Source: Turnera subulata (taxonomy: Eukaryota; Streptophyta; Magnoliopsida; Malpighiales; Passifloraceae). From it: DNA of 64,000 nt. The notes beneath the pieces are model-generated. The model worked only from the letters and a program-made list of their open reading frames with translations, made no database searches and was not told the origin of the DNA. Positions 22,403 to 32,576 of this stretch are shown one piece after another; position 1 is the first letter of the stretch, and each line of letters starts with the position of its first letter. The DNA lies in contig JAKUCV010005477.1 of the NCBI GenBank assembly GCA_028386065.3, positions 1 through 64,000 on the forward strand, given 5' to 3'. Both the position numbers and the translations under genes were made by a program.

Positions 22403-23471
22403 AGAGAAATTCTATGGTGCTCAATGAGTACCATGTCATATCCTAGTAGTTATATCAACTTTCCATTTTTAATAAGCCAACTCATCCAAAAAGATTATGT
22501 CCTTTTATAAAATATATTATTTTAAAAATTAAAAATCGTTACAAAAACTAAGAACTAAAAAGAATAAATAAAAATAAATGATGGACTCAACGGTAGAGAG
22601 AAAAGAGATGGTCTCTACTGCCATCGCCGCCACCAACTTCTGCAACCATAGTTTCATAAGGATTCCTTATTACTTCACATCCAGAAAATCCAAAAGTACC
22701 AATTTTTTTTCTAGTCTAACTCCTAACTCTTCATCTGATCTTTTATTTTACTTAACTTGATTTCATGACCCACTAAAAATCATTTTTGTGATTGAAAATA
22801 ATTAAAGACAAGGTGTGCAGAAGTCATTATCTTCAATTATTCTTGAAGTTTTAGATGCGGTAAGGATTTGAACTAGTGAATAATTGAAAAAACAATGACA
22901 AGCACAAAGCGATGTCTGGTTAAAGACCCAAGATCTAAAATTTTAAAGCTTTTAAATACATTGGTGGTTTACAGTTTACGGCTGCTGTGTTCTTTATTGC
23001 TGCAAAACCTTTCAATTGTTCATGGTGGTGTTCAACTGCGATGGGGATTGGCATAATAGAAAGCATTAGGACATAATCTTTAATTTTTAAAATGAAAAGC
23101 ATTAGGACATAATCTTTCTCGGCTGAAAGAAAAATAGAAAGCATTAGGATTTTTAATTTTTAAAATGAAATATTTTATAGAAGGACATAATCTTTCTCGG
23201 ATGAATTGGCTTATTAAAAATGGAAAGTTGATATAACTACTAGGATATGACATGGTACTCATTGAGCACAGTAGAATTTCTCCGGTAGAGAAATTCTATG
23301 GTGCTCAATGAGTACCATGAAATAGAAAGCATTAGGATTTTTAATTTTTAAAATGAAATATTTTATAGAAGGACATAATCTTTCTCGGATGAATTGGCTT
23401 ATTAAAAATGGAAAGTTGATATAACTACTAGGATATGACATGGTACTCATTGAGCACAGTAGAATTTCTCC
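22403..23471. mobile_element. hAT-like non-autonomous element, long inverted repeats
   Basis: The 8-bp direct repeat GGTATTCA flanks it exactly (22395-22402 and 23472-23479), as expected for hAT elements. The ends are long inverted repeats: AGAGAAATTCTATGGTGCTC at left against GGAGAAATTCTACTGTGCTC read inward from the right, continuing through CATATCCTAGTAGTTATATC for about 130 bp. The right arm is internally duplicated (see the 154-bp repeat). The middle (22575-22760) has a short open frame with no domain. No transposase. Confidence 0.7.
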
Positions 23472-23475
23472 GGTA
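23134..23475 (+). repeat. Perfect 154-bp direct repeat with foldback spacer
   Basis: Positions 23134-23287 and 23322-23475 are identical by eye over 154 bases. The 34-bp spacer (23288-23321) is the start of the element in opposite sense, so 23254-23320 can form a hairpin (TGGTACTCATTGAGCA against TGCTCAATGAGTACCA, with small mismatches). This looks like a recent rearrangement of the element end. Confidence 0.8.
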
Positions 23476-23479
23476 TTCA

Positions 23480-24409
23480 ATCATGCTCTCTATTATATTA
23501 TGGATATTTTATTGGTCGTCATCAAATATTTACACCATCTTCAAATAGAAATATATTATCTTTTGGATTTGCATTCAATTGGTAGTCAGTAATCCTACGA
23601 ACAGTTTGGTTTTTTTTGCTGGGCCAAGGATGCTAATGCATCTACTAATTATGAGATCCAACTATCCAACCTAAACAACCGATATTGCACACTCTTAACT
23701 AGGCCTTGAAGAATTATTAACCCATGATTAGATCTTGATGAATAGTATTTTTGACTCGACAAGGGTGTTGATAATGGATGGAATTCAGATAAACCTACCC
23801 GTGGTTAGATTTTGAAATTAAAAATATTGCGTCGTCGCCTTAGACAGGGCAGGGCTTTAGACCATGTAGATGTAACACATCACATGAATAAATTTATAAT
23901 GCAGATATTTAGGAAAAAGAAATAAACTAAAATTTACTCTATGAATACAAAATAAAATAAAGAAAGATAAATTAGATAACAAAAATTTATTATACTAAAT
24001 CATTAGGAACATACTGTATTATCTTTTAAGCCTCACCAATCCAAACAATAATATTTAATAATAAATTATACTAACACTCCCTAAGCAAATTATTTCTTAA
24101 TACTTCAAATACGGTTGTGATGGTCTTGATCCAAAATATGTTGGATATCAACAATATAACAAAAACAAAATTATAATTCTTCTATAATTTTTTCTATAAT
24201 TAACCGAACTCTGTACGGTGATGTTCCTTAATGCAATATTAAGCAAAAGAAAACTAAATTAATTCTTCTATAATTTTTACAATACTTCCCATTCTAATAT
24301 TTATTATCACATTAAAATAAGTTCTCATATTATTTATTATAAGATGTCAATATATATCATAATTTTCTCCCGTCAATCATTATAATTTTATAATTTTTTA
24401 ATAAGGTTA
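23480..24409. other. AT-rich intergenic stretch
   Basis: I see no gene, RNA or bounded transposon here. Confidence 0.5.
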
Positions 24410-24874
24410 AGATTTCTCCCTTGGATGAAGCACTTAATTTCAGACAAAGCAATAAATTATATTTATATGCTTGCCTATTTATGTAACTCATAATCTTCTC
24501 TCAGCAGCTTTGTTATTTCCCAATGTTTTAATTTTCGTTTTAGCATGCGAACTTTGTGTGTGATATATCCTGCAGACATTAAAAACACGTTAAAACAACA
24601 CAAGAAAACACAAAATTGACATGCAACGTTATTATTTCGTGCATTTTTTTTCATGTTTTTGTCCGCTTTTGTTTTCTAACTTCAAACATCAACAAACGTA
24701 ATATGACCCAAGTTGACGTCTCCTGTTTATGACTGTCAAGTGCCATTCACGGAGCACACGTCTTGGGATATTTTGACAAAAAGGAACAGCACCCTCCCAG
24801 AGGTTAGCATTTGATTAGAGGGTTCCAGTGCTGTTGAAGGAAAAACAAGCTTCTTGACAACGCTAGTTGCCGCC

Positions 24875-25095
24875 TGTAAGCGTATAAGGTTCAACCTCAG
24901 TGTTTAGATAATGATTGACAGTTCTAGTCTCATCATGTATTCTGCATACATATCCTTATAGTGTTTCAATATCATTGTAACTCTAAACTTGTATGACAAG
25001 TATTGTATCCATGCTAATATAAATATCACAGATGGCCACCTGATTCAGTGTGCCTTTCACAAATAAATACCTATTTGTGCTTTATACTTCTTATA
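24875..25095 (+). repeat. 5' LTR of copia element C
   Basis: Begins TGTAAGCGTATAAGG and ends CTTCTTATA. Nearly identical to 28141-28361. Confidence 0.92.
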
Positions 25096-25143
25096 TGGTA
25101 GCGGAGCCATCTTGCCCAACGGCGTTTTCTTTTTCTGCTCATC

Positions 25144-25680
25144 TTGTCCACTGCACCTGGCACCTTTTCAGCTTCCTCTCCATCTTCTTCTTCTCCAAAC
25201 TCTCCTTCTGCCACAGTGTCTCAAACCATGTTTGCGCCTGTAACTGTCTCTGCCCCTACACCACATGTTTCCAACCCTCATCACTTTGTATCCATTAAAC
25301 TTACCCGTACCAATTATGTGTATTGGCGGGCTCAAATAGAGCCCTTTCTGGCTGGCCAAGGTCTCCTTGGTTATGTCACAGGGACTTTCCCCTGTCCTCC
25401 GGCTACTATTATTTCTGCTGCAGGTGTTCTTTCCTCCAATCCTGCATATTTGCAATGGGTTCAACAGGATCAAGCTATCCTGAGTATCATTAACTCCTCC
25501 TTGCCTGTTGAGGTCTTTCCCACGGTGGTTGGCAAACCCACGTCCAAGGCTGCGTGGGATGCTATTGTAACGTCTCTTGCCTCTCCTGATTATACACGTC
25601 GCATGGCCATACATATGGCGCTTCAGAGTATTGTGCAATCCCCTGATGAGCCTGCCGTCTGTTATCTTAACCGTGCAATT
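25144..25680 (+). pseudogene. Copia C gag, truncated, start codon lost
   Basis: The N-terminal gag of copia type contains a Ser/Pro-rich head, then KLTRTNYVYWRAQIEPFL, GYVTGTFPCPP, AYLQWVQQDQAILSIINSSL and a TSKAAWDAIVTSLAS segment. The expected ATG is TTG (25144), judged by the equivalent ATGTCTACT of fragment D. At about 25675 the frame breaks off after CYLNRA, where the deletion joins it to integrase. The zinc knuckle and protease are deleted. Confidence 0.8.
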
Positions 25681-28153
25681 CCAAGCTCTTGTTGAAAGAC
25701 AATTTAACACAACAATAAAATCTGTTCAAACCGACTGGGGGGGTGAGTACCGCAGCCTACATACCTATTTTAACCATTGTGGAATACAACATCGTGTAAT
25801 TTGCCCTCATACACATGCTCAAAATGGTTCTATTGAGCGCCGACACAGACATATTGTAGACACTGGGCTTACGTTAATGGCAGCTGCTAAAATTCCATTC
25901 CAATACTGGCCATTCGCTTTTGAAACTGTTGTTTACTTGATTAACAGAATGCCAACTCCAGTTTTACATCATAAGTCTCCATATGAAATACTTCATTCTC
26001 ACTCACCTGATTTTACGTTTCTTCGGGTCTTTGGATGTCTGTGTTATCCACACCTACGTCCTTATCATAATCATAAAATGAGTTATCGATCAACTCCATG
26101 TGTCTTTTTAGGTTATAGCAGTTTGCATAAAGGATATAGGTGTCTTGACTATATCACAAAGAGAGTTTACATTGCACGACACGTCAATTTCTATGAACAT
26201 ATCTTCCCTTTTCTCACCTTTGCATCTAAGTCCACTTCCCATACACATAAACGGCAAGATGAGGAGTCCTGGGTGTCCGTGCCACTTAATGTCTTCTTCC
26301 CATCTACACAGGCATCAACCTCTCCTGCTGAAACTCTACAACCGACTGCTACATCCTCTCCAACCCGAAATACTACAATCTCTCCATCACAAATACAGCC
26401 CTCCTGCACCACACCACAATCTAACCAGTCTCCTATTTCTGCAACTCACAACCTTGACAGCTCTCAAACACAAACTACAACACCATCTCCTTCCCCCATC
26501 ACTCCACCACCTCGCATGACTCTTCGTCGCAATCCAAAGAAAGTAGACAGGTTTTCCCCATCCAACTATATGGTTACTTCTTGTGTATTGCCAACAACAG
26601 AACCAACGTCATTCTCTGAGGCTTCAAAATTTTCAGAGTGGAGGGCAGCCATGGCTGAAGAATTCAATGCACTCATTCAGAACAACACATGGAGCTTGGT
26701 TCCGTATCGAACTGATATGAATGTTGTGGGTAGTAAATGGGTGTTCCGGATCAAACGAAAATCATCAGGAGAAGTAGACCGCTATAAAGCTAGACTGGTG
26801 GCTAAAGGATTCCACCAACGTGAAGGAGTTGACTTTCAGGAGGTATTTAGTCCAGTGGTAAAACCGACCACAATCCGCCTTGTTTTGAGTCATGCTCTCA
26901 CACACAATTGGCAGGTTCATCAGTTAGACGTACGCAATGCGTTCCTCCACGGCCTACTGCATGAAGATGTCTACATGCAACAACCACAGGGATTCGTTGC
27001 TCCGGACAAGGCTAATTTTGTGTGCAAATTGAACAAATCATTGTATGGGCTTCGACAGGCGCCACGAGCATGGTACACAAGGCTTAGTGATTTTCTGGTT
27101 GCACAAGGTTTTACCATCTCCAAGTCTGATCCCTCCCTTATGGTGTATGGTAAGCGTGGAGTTACTGTCTATGCACTTATTTACGTTGATGACATATTGC
27201 TAACAGGCAATAATCTTGGGCATACTAACAACTTGATTCAGCAGCTTGGCAAGGAGTTCTCCATCCGAAATCTTGGTTCAATCAATTATTTCTTGGGGGT
27301 TGAGGTTGTTCGAAACACTGATGGGTTTCTTCTCACCCAGCAAAAGTACATCAATGATCTTCTGGCTAAAGCAGGAATGACAGATTGTAAGGGTCTCCAA
27401 ACACCAGCATCTACTTCAATCAAATTGCAGAAAAATGCAGGCAAACCATTCTCCAATCCTACCCAGTATCGTCAGTTAGTAGGATCCTTACAATATCTTG
27501 GATTTACTCGCCCAGACATTATGTATGCTGTTGGAAAGGTAAGTCAGTTTATGCATGCCCCAACGGAGGAACATTACACTGCAGTTAAAAGGATATTGCG
27601 TTATCTCAAGCAAACTGCCTCTCATGGTCTTCAGTTGTATAAAAAATCTACCAATGATCTTCAAGTTTTCACTGATGCGGACTGGGGAGGCAGTCTTGAT
27701 GATCGGAAGTCGACGGGAGGATATTTGGTCTTTCTTGGCAGAAATTTGGTTTCATGGGCATCACGAAAACAGAGGACAGTGGCAAGGTCTTCAACAGAGG
27801 CAGAATATAAAGCACTTGCTGATGGCAGTGCAGAGCTGATATGGATACAATCTCTCATGGGTGAACTAGGTATTCCAGTGCCTATACCGACACTATGGTG
27901 TGACAACATCGGTGCAACTTACCTGAGTCACAATCCAATCCACCACAATCGGACAAAACATGTGTCTCTTGATTATCATTTTGTGCGTGAACAGGTGGCC
28001 TCTAAGAAACTTCAGGTTCGGTTCATTCCTAGTGATGGTCAATTGGCAGACATCCTCACAAAAGCCTTGCCATCCACGCGGTTTGCTTCGTTGAAGCACA
28101 AACTGAACCTGCAACCTCCCACGTTCAGTTTGCGGGGGGATGTAAGCGTATAA
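25577..28153 (+). CDS. Copia C partial integrase, RT and RNase H, open frame
   Basis: Positions 25577-25675 of this frame are gag DNA read out of frame; the real protein starts near 25677 (FQALVERQFNTTIKS). It continues without a stop for about 820 codons. Visible parts: the integrase C-half with TDWGGEYRSL and NGSIERRHRH (the first catalytic Asp is lost); a Pro/Ser/Thr-rich linker near 26250-26510; RT from NNTWSLVPY through KARLVAKGFHQREGVDF and the catalytic YVDDILLTG near 27182; and RNase H with FTDADWGGSLDDRKSTGGY and ARSSTEAEYKAL. It ends within the 3' LTR start. With gag fused out of frame, protease and the integrase N-half lost, and no start codon, it could move only with help from another element. 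Confidence 0.9.
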   Translation: MPLLIIHVAWPYIWRFRVLCNPLMSLPSVILTVQFQALVERQFNTTIKSVQTDWGGEYRSLHTYFNHCGIQHRVICPHTHAQNGSIERRHRHIVDTGLTLMAAAKIPFQYWPFAFETVVYLINRMPTPVLHHKSPYEILHSHSPDFTFLRVFGCLCYPHLRPYHNHKMSYRSTPCVFLGYSSLHKGYRCLDYITKRVYIARHVNFYEHIFPFLTFASKSTSHTHKRQDEESWVSVPLNVFFPSTQASTSPAETLQPTATSSPTRNTTISPSQIQPSCTTPQSNQSPISATHNLDSSQTQTTTPSPSPITPPPRMTLRRNPKKVDRFSPSNYMVTSCVLPTTEPTSFSEASKFSEWRAAMAEEFNALIQNNTWSLVPYRTDMNVVGSKWVFRIKRKSSGEVDRYKARLVAKGFHQREGVDFQEVFSPVVKPTTIRLVLSHALTHNWQVHQLDVRNAFLHGLLHEDVYMQQPQGFVAPDKANFVCKLNKSLYGLRQAPRAWYTRLSDFLVAQGFTISKSDPSLMVYGKRGVTVYALIYVDDILLTGNNLGHTNNLIQQLGKEFSIRNLGSINYFLGVEVVRNTDGFLLTQQKYINDLLAKAGMTDCKGLQTPASTSIKLQKNAGKPFSNPTQYRQLVGSLQYLGFTRPDIMYAVGKVSQFMHAPTEEHYTAVKRILRYLKQTASHGLQLYKKSTNDLQVFTDADWGGSLDDRKSTGGYLVFLGRNLVSWASRKQRTVARSSTEAEYKALADGSAELIWIQSLMGELGIPVPIPTLWCDNIGATYLSHNPIHHNRTKHVSLDYHFVREQVASKKLQVRFIPSDGQLADILTKALPSTRFASLKHKLNLQPPTFSLRGDVSV

Positions 28154-28361
28154 GGTTCAACCTCAGTGTTTAGATAATGATTGACAGTTCTAGTCTCATC
28201 ATGTATTCTGCATACATATCCTTATAGTGTTTCAATATCATTGTAACTCTAAACTTGTATGACAAGTATTGTATCCATGCTAATATAAATAACACAGATG
28301 GCCACCTGATTCAGTGTGCCTTTCACAAATAAATACCTATTTGTGCTTTATACTTCTTATA
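28141..28361 (+). repeat. 3' LTR of copia element C
   Basis: Follows the polypurine tract directly and is followed by the CCGCC duplication. Confidence 0.92.
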
Positions 28362-28593
28362 CCGCCCAAGCCAGCATGGCAGACGAAAGAATCCTTTAAG
28401 ACAAATCTTGATGGTGGTGACTTCCAAGCAAAGATACAACAGGAATGGATGATGATCTGACACAAGCTTCCGTGGAAGAAGTTGAAGCGCAGCCATGTCT
28501 GACAACCAAATTAATTAAAAGGGCTATACAACACAAAAATAACCCCGATGTGCATCTGAATTCCCAGAGGGATAGCTTTCCAGTAGATGAGTT

Positions 28594-28835
28594 CAGGATG
28601 AACGCTGGCGGCATGCTTAACACATGCGAGTCGGATGGGAAGTGGTGTTTCCAGTGGCGGATGGGTGAGTAACGCGTAAGAACCTGCCCTTGGGAGGGGA
28701 AGAACGGCTGGAAACGGCTGCTAATACCCCGTAGGCTGAGGAGCAAAAGGAGGAATCCGCCCGAGGAGGGGCTTGCGTCTGATTAGCTAGTTGGTGAGGT
28801 AATAGCTTACCAAGGCTATGATCAGTAGTTGGTCC

Positions 28836-28907
<72 letters not shown>

Positions 28908-28912
28908 CTGCA
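28594..28912 (+). pseudogene. Plastid 16S rRNA fragment in nuclear DNA (NUPT)
   Basis: Recognisable 5' part of plastid 16S rRNA: CAGGATGAACGCTGGCGGC at the left, GGGTGAGTAACGCGTAAG, GATTAGCTAGTTGGTGAGG, and ACTCCTACGGGAGGCAGCAG near the right end. It stops soon after GGAATTTTCTGCA. The RecA 3' flank at 58700-58720 runs unbroken through the same point (GATGAGTT then CAATCAATTGGAGAC), so the insert is about 319 bp. It carries several substitutions relative to the usual plastid sequence, including a changed base in the GCAGTGAGGAA stretch. It is not a functional rRNA gene. Confidence 0.93.
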
Positions 28913-29056
28913 GCAATCAATTGGAGACACTTAGAATGCTTGTATTTCTTGCACCTGGACATCCATCAAGTCATATCTTCCTTTCAAATAATTAATTCTC
29001 TCCTCAAGGTTGTAACTACTCTACCAAGAACTTGTTCATTTAATTTGTAGCCAGAT

Positions 29057-32041
29057 TGTAACAGCCCGGGTAAAAATTTTGGATTTTTACCGGGGCTGTA
29101 AAAGTCTTTTTACCGTGATTTACTGTTGAATTAATCTTGGGTAATTAATTCAAGGTAAATCGGGCGTCGTTTTTCGAAACCGAGAGTTTTCCCGCGCTCT
29201 TGATTTTTTCGTGGATTTTTCGGGCCTAAGTTGGTATTTTTCAGGTCTCGGGATTTTCGGAAAAAATCACACCGGAAAATAACAAAGGGGGTATTACAGT
29301 TATTTTCTGGTGCGGACGGGACACGACTGCGTGATTGAGTCACGCAGCCGCCTCCCACTGTGCAGCCTGTGAACCTTACCTGCGCCCGTGACTCTACTTA
29401 TGCCTTTTCTCCTCTGCCAATTTTCCCTGCCTCACCATTTCTCTACTCTTCCTCCCTGCAAAACACAAAACTCAACCCACATCGTCAACCGCCACCCGAG
29501 GCACTTTTCCTCTTGTCTTTTTTTTTTATTTTCTTTCTTCTTCTTTTCCTTTATTTTCTTTCTTCTTGTTTCTTTTCTTTCTTCTTCTTTTTCTTCGTCC
29601 CCGTGCCGTGTTGCTGCACTACCCCACCGACACCACCAGCTCCTTCCCTCCCTTCCTTCCTTTCTTCTTCTCCTTTTCTTCCTCCTCCTCTTTCTTCTCC
29701 CTTTTTCCTTCCTCCTCTCAGCCCGCGCGCGCCATCCCTCCCTTCTCCTCCGCCAACGGTTCCTCCTCCCTCGCCGACAACAGCACCTCACACACCACCC
29801 CCAACAACCGACCGCCACCCTTCGCTCTTCCCCTCCTGAGCCGCTACCGCCTCCTCCTCTGCAGCCCTTCTACCGTGACGCCCTTTTCCACACTCTCCTC
29901 GCCGTGCCTTCACCCGACGACGGAGCCGAACTCAAGGTCGTCACCGGATCGCTCGCCTCGCCTCTGCTCGCCTGCTCGCCGCCGTCTCCACTGACAATAA
30001 CCAGCGTCGCCTCCATCCTCTCCAAGTCGCGCCGCCACCGAGCATACCCAACCTCGCGTGCAGTCCGGTTCCGCCATGGTGAGTTGACCCGTCGGTGTGA
30101 GCTGGACTGAAGGCCTGATTGGGTTTGATAGTGTGGGCTGTAGTGTTGGCCCAGTCTTGTATCGGGCTGAACCTAACGGGCCTGCTCTTGGACCTCATGT
30201 GGGCTGGCCATTCTTTTTAATTTTTTCCTTGCATTGTTATACTTATGGCCTGAAACGTATTAATGGAATCATAGCTACAGTAGTTATAACGTTAGTAATT
30301 ATATAATTACATGAATAATTATACTCTGGAAGTATATAAAATATATATAATAATAATAATAATTGATTAAATAAGATCTGATATATATATATATGGATAA
30401 TTTTGGAAAATAAATTGTAGAAATGCTTTTGGAAAAAAACATATATATATATATATAATACATAATTAGTACCTATGAAAAGTATATACTCATGTTGATA
30501 TATAATTGTTATGGAATGACATTTGTCTAAAGGAAATAAAAATGTATATCTATTAACTTGTAACCATTTACGGAATAAGCTTTTATGAGTACATATTTTC
30601 TGGAAAAGTATGTAAATAGCATATGATTAACTTCATATATATTCTTGATAAAGGATTATATTTTCTGAAATAAGTGACATATATATATAATTATGTTGCT
30701 AGAAAAATATCTTTGATTAATATTTTGGAAACTATATATATGGTAATTAATATCTTGGAAAAGTATAATTATTTAATGTAATATTTTGAAAAGAGTTTTA
30801 ATTAAAGTATAGTACCGAAATTATATTCGGATATACGTACGGTATAATATTTTCGGTAAAGATGATAATAAGAGATATGAACCAGGATGGGGTATTTCGC
30901 AGTATTGGCATCATGACATACTCTTATGTGCATCTTATGTGAGTATATATTATTTTGTTGTATAGGTTCGGATCTCGGGCAGTTTCCCGAGGAGCCGGCT
31001 TGGGACCGGTCATTGTTTCCGGAGTTGGGTAATCGGCCAAGGTGAGGATGGATTTCCTTCAATATGTGCCTATATTATCGGTTATTGTGTTTGTTGATTA
31101 TTGCATGTCGCAGTTGTCTTGATTGTTGTCGGGATGTTTATCCCAGTATCTTGGTTGGTTTTTAGATGTTTGTCTTGCGTCTTTTTGGATTAAGAATAAT
31201 GGATTAATAATAAGTTGTGATAAGGATGTCGATCCTTGATTTTGGATGGGATGTCTATCCCGGTATTTTGGTTAGGGATGTCGATCCCTGTGATTTGATT
31301 TTGATGACTATAATATAATTGTCACGTGGTAAGTAGTGGTACGACTCGATGGTTTAAGACTGTTTCGTGGTGGCCTTGACCTGGGTTCTTGTGATAAGCA
31401 TGTCTATGCTTGGGATGTCTATCCCGTGATTATTTTTGGGATGTCTATCCCTGGGTTCGTATTTTTGGGATGTCGATCCCTGGGTTCTCTGGATTTGGTC
31501 CGGCACCCGGAATGTGTTGATAACCAGGTCTGACCTCTAGCTTCTCCGTGACGGGGTCCGGAAAAGATAAAATTTGAAATTGGATTTTATTTGAGTCTTT
31601 TGATTTGTTTTATCTTGGCGAATTTTGTTTGTTTTCGACTTGAGTAGTTATAGTTGCATATTGATTGTCTTTCCTTCGTCGGTGAGCACTTCGGACTCAC
31701 CCCTCACCTGCGGGCTTTCATCCCGTAGGATGAGTTATTTGTGGTGCAGGTTTGGTACATTCCAGACAGGCTGCGGCGTTATCCCTTGGGCAGGGCTTGG
31801 ATCTATAGTTTGCATCAGTGTCGCATACAGTGTTTTATGAGTTATTAAAATCTTCCGCTGTGCATTTTATTGATATTATTGGGCCATTGGGTCGGTTTTG
31901 TTATTTATGATGTTTCCTATTTTGGGCTGTTGGGCCCGAGTTTCTATTGTACACACTGTATGCTGGGCTTGATTTTGGTTGGGTTGTCACAGTTCCGGCA
32001 CGTGTTTACTGTGTACGGTAAATACGGGTCGGGGCGTTTCA
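29057..32041 (+). mobile_element. Solo LTR of a large gypsy-like element
   Basis: Starts TGTAACAGCCCGGG and ends GGGGCGTTTCA, flanked by CAGAT (29052-29056 and 32042-32046). The intact RecA gene has a single CAGATACTGC at this point, confirming the insertion. Inside, in order: a CT-rich tract (29512-29720), a GC-rich exon-like block ending in CATGGTGAGTTG (30075), AT-rich sequence with an acceptor-like TTGTTGTATAG (about 30965), a hairpin array (31131-31480), and a conserved end. At 2985 bp with no coding domain it fits a solo LTR. A relative is at 53870-56620. Confidence 0.82.
31131..31480 (+). repeat. Stem-loop array in the solo LTR
   Basis: Eight 14-16-base units at 31131, 31222, 31248, 31275, 31396, 31412, 31438 and 31467. 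Typical units are GGGATGTCTATCCC, GGGATGTCGATCCC, AAGGATGTCGATCCTT and AAGCATGTCTATGCTT. Arms covary while the loop stays GTCT, GTCG or GTTT. Confidence 0.75.
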
Positions 32042-32519
32042 CAGATACTGCTCTGCTTCATGTTCATCGCCCAAAATCTCTCCTTCAATAAGCTACTTCC
32101 TTCTTTCGCAATAATTCAATTCTCACAAGCCATTTCCAAAACCTCAGATTCGTGGCAGAGTCCTTTCCCAAAATGTATCCCAAGTTCAACTTTTTTCATA
32201 TATAGCAGGTGCTAACTTATATTTTTACCACTTCCACATCCAAATTAAGTCCAGTTTACATGAGGAACAAACGTTATGACCAGAAGAATAAGAGTAATTA
32301 ATAAAACCTGATCAACTAAAATGGCATGCATGCAGTTCAATTATAAAAAGCAGTGACAAATCCTATGACCCACAAAAGATCCAACTCAATTCATGAAAGC
32401 AAAATCACAGCGGCAAAGAACCAAAAGCAGATGTAAAAAATTAATTGGAGCAATATTTAATTTGACAAACAAGAAAAGAAAAAAGCAAAACCGACCGTGA
32501 CATATATAATTTTTGTAAA

Positions 32520-32576
32520 CATGGTTTTGCTTGGACCTGGCATGGTACAATCCGGTATGGTCCAAGCAAAACCATG
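32520..32576. repeat. Perfect 18-bp inverted repeat (hairpin)
   Basis: CATGGTTTTGCTTGGACC at 32520-32537 pairs perfectly with 32559-32576 across a 21-base loop. It lies between the end of the RecA-derived copy and the CACTA element. It may be a tiny foldback transposon or a small-RNA-type hairpin. Confidence 0.7.

Larger units (their letters stand above)
24875..28361 (+). mobile_element. Copia element C, young, internally deleted
   Basis: LTRs of 221 bp at 24875-25095 and 28141-28361 differ by one base (ATATCACAG or ATAACACAG). The target duplication is CCGCC (24870-24874 and 28362-28366). The primer-binding site TGGTAGCGGAGCC follows the 5' LTR; the polypurine tract GCGGGGGGA precedes the 3' LTR. 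The LTR ends TTATA rather than CA in both copies. At about 3.5 kb it is shorter than complete copia elements: the part from mid-gag to mid-integrase is missing. It lies inside the RecA-derived pseudogene. Confidence 0.93.
24410..32500 (-). pseudogene. Second copy of the RecA 3' region (broken)
   Basis: Pieces 24410-24874, 28362-28593, 28913-29056 and 32042-32500 line up in order with 57820-59350 of the RecA gene: 3' flank, last exon and part of intron 7. The last-exon copy (about 28960-29050 plus 32047-32235) has small insertions (an extra AATT before the end, an extra TATA near 32205) that shift the frame, so it cannot encode the RecA C-terminus. Exons 1-7 are not seen. It is split by a copia element, a plastid DNA insert and a solo LTR, each located by comparison with the intact copy. 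Confidence 0.85.

Noticed and set aside
28594..28912. A real 16S rRNA gene
   Set aside because: Only the 5' fifth is present, with substitutions, and it interrupts a duplicated nuclear segment.
29388..30110. A 240-codon open frame in the solo LTR
   Set aside because: It is a composition effect of the CT-rich and GC-rich blocks. It has no family similarity that I can see.
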